A stretch of 10,737 bases of DNA from JACKNG01 sp040904625. GTDB lineage: Bacteria; Pseudomonadota; Gammaproteobacteria; Ga0077536. The stretch lies in assembly GCA_040904625.1 (NCBI GenBank), contig JBBDTC010000052.1, forward strand, positions 1 through 10,737. The letters are read 5' to 3'. The notes below the pieces were generated by a model. The model did no database searches. It was not told the DNA's origin and saw only the letters and a program-made list of their open reading frames with translations. Shown here in pieces: positions 5,901-10,737 of the stretch (positions are counted from its first letter, which is position 1; each line of letters starts with the position of its first letter). The position numbers and the translations under genes are program-made.

Positions 5901-7869
5901 CTTGCTGACCCAGCGCGCCGGCAGTAGCGTTGTCCTGAACCGCATCCTGGGTCTGTTGGATGGTTGCGATGACCTGCGACAGCGCGGAGATCCTGAAGCC
6001 GCCCGCGTCGAGGCTGCCACCGTTGACGAGTTTGATGTCGCCGGCAGTCAGGCCCGCGATCCCGGCGGACTGGTCGATCACGTTGACCTGAGAGCCGTCC
6101 TGGACCAGAGACAGATCACCGCCGTTCCCGCCAGCACCGCCGGCGCCTCCAGTCACGCCGGTTCCGTCGCCCCCGTCACCCCCGGCCCCCGAGACAGCGA
6201 CGCCGGACTGCTCGAGACCGTTCGCCTGGTCTGCATCCTGTGTCTGAGTGATGGTGGCTGCCACCCGGGATGTGGCGGCGATCCCGTCGCCGTCCACGAC
6301 AAGAGCACCACTGTTGACGACGGCAACGTCGCCAGCAAGCAGATTGCCGATTTCGATTGACGATGAATCCACGTTGACCTGGTCAGATATTTGCTGGATC
6401 GCAACAGCACCGCCATCGCCGCCGACACCTGCGGCCGCATCCAAGCCATTCCCCCCGACGCCCCCATCGCCGGCAAGGACGACCGCTTCCTGAAGCATCG
6501 CGTTGTCCTGAACCGCGACCCGGGTCTGGTCAATGGTCGCGATGACCTGCGAAGTGGCGGTGATCCCGAAGCCGCCCGCGTCGAAGCCGCCATTGTTGAC
6601 GAGTCCGATGTCACCGGCAGTCAGGTCCGCGATCCCGGCCGAGTGGTTGCTGACGTTGGCCTGTGACCCGTCCTGGACCAGCGAGAGATCACCGCCATTC
6701 GCGCCTGCGACTCCGGTCACTCCGGTTCCGTCGCCCCCGTCACCCCCGGCCCCCGCGACAGCGACGCCGGACTGCTCGAGACCGTTCGTCTGATTTAGAT
6801 TCTGCGCCTGAGTGATGTTGGCGATTACCTCGGACGTGGCGGCGATCCCGTACTCGAAAGTAACGAAATCGCCACTGTTGACGACCGCAACATCGCCAGC
6901 AAGCAGATTGCCGATCTCGGCTGAAGATGCGCTCACGTTGACCTGTCCAGATGTTTGCTCGATCGCAACATCTCCGCCGTCGCCGCCGTCGCCCGCAGCG
7001 AGGGCGCCATCTCCACCGTCGCCCCCATCCCCTGTAACGACAACGGCCTCGTCGGCAATCGCATTGTCCTGAACCGCGTCCTGACCCTGGTCTATGGTTC
7101 CGGTCACGCGAGTCGTGGCGGCGATCCCGTGCTGGTCCGTGACGACATCGCCACTGTTGACCACCGAAACGTCGCCGGCAGACCGGTCCTCGATGGTCGC
7201 GGACTGGTTGATCACATTCGCTTGCGACGCGTCGTGGAGCACCGAGGCGTCGCCCCCATCGCCGCCCTCGCCACCGGGGACGCCCGTTCCGTCTCCGCCA
7301 TCGCCGCCGTCGCCGCTTGTTGTAGTGCTCTCCACCTCGGCGGAACTAGCCTGGGTCACCGCCTGAGCCTGCTCGATGGTTCCGGTCGCCCGAGACGTCG
7401 CGACGAGTCCGGGATCTGCGGTGACGAAATCGTCGCTGTTGACCACCGAGACCGCATCGGCCGACGCGCCACTGATCGTTGCCTCCTGGCTGGCGACGTT
7501 GGCTTGCGTTACCTCGGCGTCCATCTCGGCGTCGCCGCCGTCCTCACCGGCGCCTCCGATCCCGTCGTCGCCATCAGCCGCATCCCCTGAGGAACTGAAG
7601 TCCTGGACGCCGGCATCGTTCTCCTGGGACACGGTCTGAGACTGATCGAGAGACTCCTCGATGACGAAAGTCTCGAAAATGGCGCCCACGGCACCCGGCA
7701 CCGCGAGGGAATAGGCGCCGAGGCCGATCGCCGTCACGGCGACGGTCCCGAGCAGCGCCGAGCGGGTGCGGCGCGGCGGCCGGCACACCTCCGTTGACGG
7801 CCTTCCGATCACCGGCCGCGCGGCGCGTCCGGACTCCTGCGACTGGCCCGCATGGTGCGTCTTGGTCAT
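2953..7869 (-). CDS. Giant modular autotransporter (type Va secretion), probable adhesin/surface protein
   Basis: The predicted 1638-residue protein would cross the inner membrane via Sec and deliver its passenger to the cell surface through its own barrel. Residues 1-63 are an extended signal peptide: a 36-residue basic leader, a hydrophobic core, and likely cleavage after AVGA. Residues about 117-1031 hold ten full Asn/Gln-rich modules plus a short eleventh. The first seven or eight are separated by Gly/Asp-rich linkers. Residues about 1032-1235 look like an irregular beta-helix (ISNSGTVTS, VRNDGVVTGDVDLGAGANA). A helical linker and a Cys pair (CSVRSGAHVFIDEGQC) precede the barrel at about 1367-1638, which ends in Val-Pro-Phe, a standard outer-membrane signal. 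The passenger is strongly acidic, nearly lysine-free, and shows no cysteine. I chose ATG 7869; a GTG at 7917 could add 16 basic residues. Ligand and role are unknown; adhesion or biofilm matrix is inferred from class. Confidence 0.88.
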   Translation of the reverse strand: MTKTHHAGQSQESGRAARPVIGRPSTEVCRPPRRTRSALLGTVAVTAIGLGAYSLAVPGAVGAIFETFVIEESLDQSQTVSQENDAGVQDFSSSGDAADGDDGIGGAGEDGGDAEMDAEVTQANVASQEATISGASADAVSVVNSDDFVTADPGLVATSRATGTIEQAQAVTQASSAEVESTTTSGDGGDGGDGTGVPGGEGGDGGDASVLHDASQANVINQSATIEDRSAGDVSVVNSGDVVTDQHGIAATTRVTGTIDQGQDAVQDNAIADEAVVVTGDGGDGGDGALAAGDGGDGGDVAIEQTSGQVNVSASSAEIGNLLAGDVAVVNSGDFVTFEYGIAATSEVIANITQAQNLNQTNGLEQSGVAVAGAGGDGGDGTGVTGVAGANGGDLSLVQDGSQANVSNHSAGIADLTAGDIGLVNNGGFDAGGFGITATSQVIATIDQTRVAVQDNAMLQEAVVLAGDGGVGGNGLDAAAGVGGDGGAVAIQQISDQVNVDSSSIEIGNLLAGDVAVVNSGALVVDGDGIAATSRVAATITQTQDADQANGLEQSGVAVSGAGGDGGDGTGVTGGAGGAGGNGGDLSLVQDGSQVNVIDQSAGIAGLTAGDIKLVNGGSLDAGGFRISALSQVIATIQQTQDAVQDNATAGALGQQAVVLAGEGGVGGTGENDDGGAGGTGGTVSVQQDVSQTNVALQGAEVGNLYAGEVTVTNGGTVDSNELGLVARSQAIATFEQFQEMDQSNGALRVGQAAGGAGSAGGSGGDAVIDQYAEQVNVNHQSLAIGDLTAGNVTVDNIGAVNGIVASSSVGLEATQDQTVDQVNELRQHADAIGGEATGGTGGTVTLGQESNQVNVNEQSMTIGNLAAGVVTLDNSGAVAAGGNGIAAISSVTLSATQTQDVTRSNMAMLDGSATGSGTVGFTQDTDQVNVNQQDMIIGNVAAGAVTLDNSGAVTAGGDGLVAVSSVDLMLSQTQQLDQANDVELDDGSPDQINVQGQDNRVGDVASGSIAVTNTGDVEAGGRGLLVASRVDGHAGTAGTVSIATDADIQAGGEAIVAESSVQGGLGADITVAVEGGTVRGGNGYFGISLLNGADNEISNSGTVTSLSNQAISGSLGNETVRNDGVVTGDVDLGAGANAFFNNAGGTFNTWDVVNLNGGALTNSSVLAPGGTGAIHATSIDGDFVNTGSGQWLVDLDMVTGNADILDISGTASLDGEVVPTLLAIAHSQDFTIATAAGGTIDEGLGVSDSFFIDYEISYPTFTDVVLTATFDMTSTLDGLNDNQQSIGEFLNRALVGGMPEDLADLYQSLFSIGDVSGLAAAYDMLSPELYLDTWFAEYFAAREFSDDLLSCSVRSGAHVFIDEGQCGWVQLTGRALTVNGDSRQIGSDEHSVGISGGVQYELRQDWHLGLGASYERTNIDTDRLAESDGDRLRGGFAVKHTPGPWLLAAAVSGGFGWYDSIRPIVLPGLTTVATGDHQVWDVTGQLRLAHQIDVGQTYLKPRLDLAVSHIGFSGFEENGGPEALSVREMDETVFSASPALELGSEFALAGGAVLRPYVTAGATALSNDDIAVSASFLGAPGVSPFTVTKSLDRIMADVGAGVELLTLGGASLRMDYSGRFSNDVEMHALDLRGSVPF
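4775..7521 (-). repeat. Passenger repeat region: ten-plus modules of about 70-97 residues
   Basis: The module pattern is roughly xSQVNVxxQSAxIGNLxAGDVxVVNSG, then a variable turn, GIAATSxVxATIxQTQ, DQxN, and in the first seven or eight modules a Gly/Asp linker such as GDGGDGGDG. Modules 1-6 are 91-97 residues, with linkers of about 20-30. Modules 8-10 (about 69-77 residues) have progressively shorter linkers, and module 10 has essentially none. Module 11 is only a stump (DQINVQGQDNRVGDVASG). Diversity is graded: the middle modules are the most alike and the barrel-proximal ones the most diverged. Confidence 0.85.
5880..7018 (-). repeat. Recent two-module block duplication (about 570 bp) inside the autotransporter
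   Basis: Modules 3-4 and 5-6 (counted from the N-terminus) are paralogous as a pair. Aligned bases are 573 bp apart in one part (5932 against 6505, 6097 against 6670). They are 564 bp apart in the rest (6158 against 6722, 6309 against 6873). The difference is a 9-bp indel corresponding to three glycine-linker residues. Bases 6158-6224 and 6722-6788 are identical except for one position in 67. Confidence 0.8.
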
Positions 7870-7962
7870 TTCACCCCCCGGTGCTGGTCGTCGGGAACAC
7901 CTTGAGGAGACCCGCACAAATCTCGTGCCCGGCGCTCACCCGCAGCCGCACGGCACACGCGC

Positions 7963-7990
7963 AACATACCGAGCCAGACGAGTCGGACAA
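7963..7990 (-). promoter_or_regulatory. Weak candidate promoter for the autotransporter
   Basis: On the minus strand, TTGTCC (plus 7985-7990) is followed after 16 nt by TATGTT (7963-7968). Each matches 4 of 6 consensus bases. A start near 7956 would give a leader of about 87 nt. Such matches occur by chance, so this is only a pointer. Confidence 0.22.
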
Positions 7991-8162
7991 CCTCCGCGAT
8001 TGCAGCCTGCCTGAATAAACAGCCACTGTGGCAGAAGGGTCACAGAAGAAACAGCGGGATGGACTCAGAATGGGTTCACCCGCTGCGAAAGCAGAAACCC
8101 GGAAGTGCCTGCCGAATCCAACTGGGTTCCCGCTTGCGCGGACGTTGCATCACAGCCTGCCA

Positions 8163-8233
8163 GCCCTCATCCTGAGCCGGTCGAAGGTTGAGGGCCACTC
8201 CACCCGGCCGCTTCGTCCTTCGACAGGCACAGG
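8163..8233. repeat. REP-like intergenic palindrome
   Basis: The left arm CCTGAGCCGGTCGAAGG (8171-8187) and the right arm CCTTCGACAGGCACAGG (8217-8233) are inverted copies matching at 15 of 17 positions. The left arm is itself framed by GCCCTCA (8163-8169) and TGAGGGC (8189-8195). The core TGAGC-xx-GTCGAAGG resembles the short palindromic repeats common between genes in sphingomonads and other alphaproteobacteria, so more copies are expected elsewhere in this genome. Confidence 0.6.
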
Positions 8234-8397
8234 CCCCTGGTCATCCCGCTCCAAGGTGCTCACGTGGTGAGCTACGGCTTGCCGCGCCGATCGCGGCGTG
8301 TGACGGAATGCACATCGCACCATCGGGGACGCTGTCATCTTCACGGTCATCGAAAGGCGAATGAGCGCCTCTCGCAAAACCGGAAGGAAAAAAACCA

Positions 8398-8730
8398 ATG
8401 ACACGCATCCTGACCATCGCCGCCGCGGCCATCGCAGTTACCGCCATCGGCTTCACCGCCCCGGCCTCGGCCACCTCGCTGGGCGCCGCCGGCCAGACCA
8501 TCGCCCAGAGCGTCGACAGCCCCATCCTCGAGGTCGGCAAGAAGTGGGGCAAGCGCGGCAAGCATCGCAGGCACGGCAAATGGCACGGCGGCGGCAGGAA
8601 GTGGCACGGTGGCGGACGGCGTCATAGCTACTATCCCAGGCACCGCGGCTATCATTACGGCGGTTGCTACCAGCAGGTGCAGCTGAATATCGCCGGCCAC
8701 TACGTCTGGCAGACCATCAACGTCTGCTGA
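8398..8730 (+). CDS. Small exported His/Lys/Gly-rich protein of unknown function
   Basis: The product is 110 residues. Residues 1-25 form a clear Sec signal peptide with cleavage after Pro-Ala-Ser-Ala, leaving a mature chain of about 85 residues. Residues 48-76 are extremely basic and histidine-rich, with a tandem KWHGGG-RKWHGGG repeat. A Tyr/His stretch follows (SYYPRHRGYHYGG, 77-89). The tail, from C90 (CYQQVQLNIAGHYVWQTINVC), is bracketed by Cys90 and Cys110, which could form a disulfide in the periplasm. The tail resembles those of small secreted alphaproteobacterial proteins usually annotated as hypothetical. The start is well supported by GGAAGGA 9 nt upstream. The His/Gly repeat suggests metal or polyanion binding, but that is inference. 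It stands alone, with a strong terminator 14 bp after the stop. Confidence 0.82.
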   Translation: MTRILTIAAAAIAVTAIGFTAPASATSLGAAGQTIAQSVDSPILEVGKKWGKRGKHRRHGKWHGGGRKWHGGGRRHSYYPRHRGYHYGGCYQQVQLNIAGHYVWQTINVC

Positions 8731-8743
8731 TCGCCTGGCGCCA

Positions 8744-8785
8744 CCGCAATGCCCGACGCGGGTTCCCCCGCGTGGGGCATTGCGG
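8744..8785. terminator. Strong 18-bp hairpin terminator between convergent genes
   Basis: CCGCAATGCCC (8744-8754) pairs perfectly with GGGCATTGCGG (8775-8785). After one G-G mismatch, ACGCGGG (8756-8762) pairs with CCCGCGT (8767-8773), closing a TTCC loop. The stem is 18 bp with one mismatch. Only a short T run (TTT, 8788-8790) follows on the plus strand, so it is not a textbook U-tract terminator. It lies between the convergent ends of the 8398-8730 gene and the glycosyltransferase remnant and may serve both. Confidence 0.7.
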
Positions 8786-8807
8786 CGTTTGCGGCCACCC
8801 CTCGAAA

Positions 8808-9012
8808 TCAGCCGGCCGGCTCCTCCAGCGCCGCCGAGATCCGGCGGTTGAGCTCGCCCGGGCGCCGCGGCGAAGGTTTCCGCCGCCAGCCTGAGCTGGC
8901 CGCGGGCCGGCACGTCCTCGGGCCGAGCAGGGATGCCGTTCGTGCCAAGCCTGCTCGCGTGCGTGTCATGAGACCAGTTACCATGACCGCAGCAGAGTTG
9001 TGGAGTCTTCAT
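8808..9012 (-). pseudogene. Frameshifted C-terminal remnant, probably of the adjacent glycosyltransferase
   Basis: Read on the minus strand from about 9012, one frame gives the protein-like stretch LGTNGIPARPEDVPARGQ, continuing LRLAAETFAAAPG. The next frame then gives GELNRRISAALEEPAG and a TGA at 8810-8808. Removing one G from the CCCGGG near 8858-8863 would join the two into one continuous tail, so a single-base insertion explains the break. The upstream part (WSHDTHASRL) vaguely resembles the cytoplasmic segment after the last membrane helix of BcsA-like glycosyltransferases. It is on the same strand as, and directly downstream of, the truncated glycosyltransferase N-terminus. It lacks a convincing start of its own. 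The link to the neighbour is inference. Confidence 0.45.
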
Positions 9013-9017
9013 ATTCA

Positions 9018-9097
9018 GCCTCGACTATCGAGGCATCAGGCGCGGCACCTGGCGTCTAGGCCTTGGTGCGTTTGCTACCTAATGCCGGATAGTCGAG
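9018..9097. repeat. Inverted repeats at the glycosyltransferase deletion scar
   Basis: CTCGACTATC (9020-9029) is exactly inverted as GATAGTCGAG (9088-9097), which lies in the last recognisable glycosyltransferase codons (Leu-Asp-Tyr-Pro). The left copy is also part of a local palindrome, GCCTCGA-CTA-TCGAGGC (9018-9034). The roughly 58 bp between the copies match neither flank in character. This is compatible with a rearrangement junction, though 10 bp is short. Confidence 0.45.
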
Positions 9098-9757
9098 CCG
9101 CGACAGCGCCTCGATCAGCTGCCCGAGCACTTTCGTCTCGCGAAACAGCGGCACCAGCACGGTGTAGACGGGCAGCTCGGCCTCGCCGAGCTGCGGCGGC
9201 CTGGGCGGCGGCGGTGCGTTCAGCAGGCCGAGCAGGCGAATGGCGCAGACCGCCAGGAAGACGATGCCGAACACCACGCTGGCGACGATCGCCGCGGCCA
9301 GCGGCATGGCATACCAGCCGAGCGCCAAGGCCACCGCACCAGCGGCGAGGGCGGCGCCCTGGGCTGGTCTGAGCCGCCAGCGGGCGGAGAATTCGGGCGC
9401 GGCCTGAACCAGGTGGCCGGCGGCGCGACCGCAGATTTCGCCGCCATAGATCGCCTGCAGCGCCGCAACGAAGTCGCGGGGGTCGGCGGTGGCGACCACC
9501 GAACTGCCATGTGCGTAGGCGGCGTTTAGCGCCGTGGGGCCGGCCGCCACATAGGCTTGCGGCTCGGGTCCGAAGGCGATCGGCATGAAACGGTCCTTGA
9601 GCGCAACCGCGAGTTCGCGGGCGGTGAGCCGGCGGCACGCCGCTTCCAGCACGTCGTAGCCGACGAAGCCAAGGTCGGCCTCTCCGGTGAACGCCGGTCC
9701 GGTTGCGCCCGTCTTGACTGCCCGGCTCAGCAGAGTGTCCTGGCCTGCCCGGCTCAA
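9056..9757 (-). pseudogene. Truncated membrane glycosyltransferase (family 2), N-terminal part only
   Basis: A 233-codon frame remains from what is normally a protein of about 600 residues. Residues about 28-110 are a soluble N-terminal domain (LGFVGYDVL, LTARELAVALKDRFMPIAFG) like the one preceding some alphaproteobacterial family-2 glycosyltransferases. Residues 135-178 form two membrane helices. Residues 195-225 (LPVYTVLVPLFRETKVLGQL, then IEALSRLDYPA) are the first strand and helix of a GT-A fold. Homology-like sequence stops at about base 9083, followed by eight unrelated codons and a stop. The DxD, catalytic Asp and QxxRW regions are absent, so it cannot be active. The start is TTG at 9757, supported by GGAGGT 5 nt upstream. 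A matching C-terminal remnant lies downstream. It diverges from the binding-protein gene at 9888. Confidence 0.7.
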
Positions 9758-9762
9758 GCTCG

Positions 9763-9768
9763 ACCTCC
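9763..9768 (-). promoter_or_regulatory. Shine-Dalgarno site supporting a TTG start
   Basis: GGAGGT on the minus strand sits 5 nt before TTG at 9757. There is no in-frame ATG nearby that would keep the N-terminal domain intact, so this site is the main reason for choosing TTG. Confidence 0.55.
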
Positions 9769-9820
9769 GAATGCCAGGCGCGGCGAATGCCGCGGATTGC
9801 CATCGAAAGCGCCGTCGGTC

Positions 9821-9850
9821 TGGCTAGGCAGCCTGAATATGGCTAGGTAG
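9821..9850. repeat. Direct repeat in the divergent promoter region
   Basis: TGGCTAGGCAG (9821-9831) and TGGCTAGGTAG (9840-9850) are 11-mers differing at one base and spaced 19 bp start to start. They lie between the glycosyltransferase remnant and the binding-protein gene and could be paired protein-binding sites or a decayed tandem duplication. Confidence 0.4.
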
Positions 9851-9878
9851 ATCCGGACAGCGTCAGTTCACAATTCAT

Positions 9879-9888
9879 TGCACGTGCA
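9879..9888. promoter_or_regulatory. Perfect 10-bp palindrome overlapping the binding-protein start
   Basis: TGCACGTGCA is self-complementary and ends on the A of the proposed ATG. It could be an operator half-site or chance. If it is regulatory, the true start may be the downstream ATG at 9921. Confidence 0.3.
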
Positions 9889-10737
9889 TGTTGCATTATT
9901 TTTCCGCCCAACTCAAGCTTATGGCTCTGACCGCGGCGATCGCGCTGGCGGCGGCGCCCGGCCATGCCCAGGACGAGGACGAGGCCGAGAAGGATTTCGC
10001 CGTCCCCGCCTTCCGACATGTGGACCCGACCGCCCCGGTGCCGGCGCTGCGCGACGTCGGCACCATCCGCTTCATTACCGACGACAATTTCCCGCCGTTC
10101 AGCTATCGCGACGCCTTCGGCAGCCTGACCGGCTTCAACGTCATGCTGGCCGAGGCGGTGTGCGCCGACCTGCGGCTCGCCTGCGAGTTCGTCGCGCGCC
10201 CATGGGAGGAGCTGATGCCGGCCCTCGAGGCGGGCGAGGGCGACGCCGTGCTCGGCGGCCTGGCGATGTCGCGCGAGACGCTGCAAACGGCCGATTTCAC
10301 CCGTCCCTATTATCGCACTCTGGGGCGTTTTGCGGTGCGCGCCGGCACGATGTCGGCGGCCGAGCTGCGCACGCTTGCCGACAAGCGCGTCGGCGTGATC
10401 GCCGGCACGGCGCACGAGGCCTTCCTGCAAACCTATTTCAGCCAGGCCGATATCCAGGCCTTCGACGACACGAGCAAGGCCCGCGAAGCCCTGCGCACCG
10501 GGGAACTCGACGCGCTGTTCGACGACGCGGTGCGCCACATGTTCTGGCTCGACAGCCCCGCGTCGCGCGGCTGCTGCAGCTTCGCCGGCGGCGCCTACCT
10601 CGACCCGGAGTACTTCAGCCGTCCCCTGGCGATCGCGGTGGAACGCGACAATGAACGTCTGCTCGAAGTGCTGGACTACGGCCTCGACCGGGTGCAGGTG
10701 TCCGGCGACTACGCCAAGGTCTACCGGCTGTTCTTCC
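9888..10737 (+). CDS. Periplasmic solute-binding protein, type-2 PBP/SBP_bac_3-like (C-terminus beyond window)
   Basis: The 283 visible residues include nearly the whole protein. ATG 9888 gives a good signal peptide (MLHYFSAQLKLMALTAAIAL, cleaved after GHA near residue 27). Starting at the next ATG, 9921, would lose the charged N-region, though neither start has a clear Shine-Dalgarno site. An acidic spacer follows. The ligand-domain motifs are TIRFITDDNFPPFSYRD (59-75), GSLTGFNVMLAEAVCADL (78-95), AMSRETLQTADFTRPYYRT (126-144) and GELDALFDDAVRHMFWL (205-221). These are the landmarks of polar amino-acid-type binding proteins. The usual GFDVDLA signature reads GFNVMLA here, lacking its acidic residues. 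Cys92 and Cys99 could form a disulfide, and Cys229-Cys230 are adjacent. Ligand unknown; no permease or ATPase is visible before the window ends. Confidence 0.8.
   Translation, partial: MLHYFSAQLKLMALTAAIALAAAPGHAQDEDEAEKDFAVPAFRHVDPTAPVPALRDVGTIRFITDDNFPPFSYRDAFGSLTGFNVMLAEAVCADLRLACEFVARPWEELMPALEAGEGDAVLGGLAMSRETLQTADFTRPYYRTLGRFAVRAGTMSAAELRTLADKRVGVIAGTAHEAFLQTYFSQADIQAFDDTSKAREALRTGELDALFDDAVRHMFWLDSPASRGCCSFAGGAYLDPEYFSRPLAIAVERDNERLLEVLDYGLDRVQVSGDYAKVYRLFF

Larger units (their letters stand above)
7870..8397. other. Long divergent non-coding region
   Basis: This 528-bp stretch lies between the divergent starts of the autotransporter and the small exported protein. I find no convincing gene in it. 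It holds a weak candidate promoter for the autotransporter (7963-7990). It also has a perfect GCCAC-T-GTGGC palindrome (8022-8032), a REP-like element (8163-8233) and two 6-bp inverted repeats: GCTCAC/GTGAGC at 8258-8272 and GCCGCG/CGCGGC at 8281-8297. The last two could fold in the leader of the 8398 gene. Confidence 0.6.

Noticed and set aside
6690..7330. RTX calcium-binding nonapeptides in the GGDGGDG linkers
   Set aside because: The nine-residue GGxGxDxUx periodicity with a large hydrophobic residue is missing, and there is no type I secretion signal. The protein ends in an autotransporter barrel.
4775..7521. CRISPR array or non-coding tandem repeat
   Set aside because: The repeats are about 210-290 bp, diverged and in frame within one long gene, without constant short repeats and unique spacers.
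8028..8270. An 80-codon plus-strand frame in the divergent region
   Set aside because: It reads through the REP-like palindrome, and I see no ribosome site or coding character.
8347..9012. A 221-codon minus-strand frame covering the small exported protein
   Set aside because: Its left part is antisense to the signal-peptide-bearing gene at 8398. Only its right part (8808-9012) looks protein-like, and I annotated that as a pseudogene tail.
9878..10654. A 258-codon plus-strand frame starting MHVHVALFF
   Set aside because: Arg/Gly/Pro-rich shadow. The true frame is that of 9888, with a signal peptide and binding-protein motifs.

Overview
This 10.7-kb window is GC-rich with strong G/C third-position codon bias. 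It carries a tungstate-type ABC importer, a giant classical autotransporter, and a Sphingomonas/Rhizobiales-like intergenic palindrome. Together these point to an alphaproteobacterium, most likely Hyphomicrobiales (Rhizobiales). I cannot place it more precisely from sequence alone.

Layout. (1) Bases 1-2910 are an oxyanion-uptake locus. On the minus strand an operon runs permease (tupB, 1942-1241), ATPase (tupC, 1238-507), then periplasmic binding protein (tupA, 477-1, cut by the window edge). Divergently on the plus strand (2032-2910) lies a one-component regulator: an excisionase/MerR-like helix-turn-helix fused to a periplasmic-binding-protein-like sensor domain. The 89-bp divergent region holds a candidate promoter whose -35 box sits exactly in the middle of an inverted repeat. 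The natural model is that the regulator senses the same anion in the cytoplasm and controls uptake. (2) Bases 2953-7869 on the minus strand encode a 1638-residue autotransporter. It has an extended signal peptide, a passenger of about ten Asn/Gln-rich modules alternating with Gly/Asp-rich linkers, a beta-helical stretch, and a 12-strand-type barrel ending in Phe. Two adjacent modules have been duplicated as a block of about 570 bp. (3) Bases 7870-8397 are a long non-coding divergent region with a REP-like palindrome and several small hairpins. (4) Bases 8398-8730 on the plus strand encode a small exported His/Lys/Gly-rich protein, followed by a very strong hairpin terminator. (5) Bases 8808-9757 on the minus strand look like the two ends of one wrecked membrane glycosyltransferase gene. 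The N-terminal 225 residues and a frameshifted C-terminal tail survive, and the catalytic core is gone. (6) From 9888 to the window end on the plus strand is a periplasmic family-3-type solute-binding protein, divergent from the glycosyltransferase remnant.

The most unusual item is the modular autotransporter passenger, whose two-tier repeat architecture I do not recognise as a named adhesin family. The tup regulatory region and the glycosyltransferase deletion scar are the other points worth checking.
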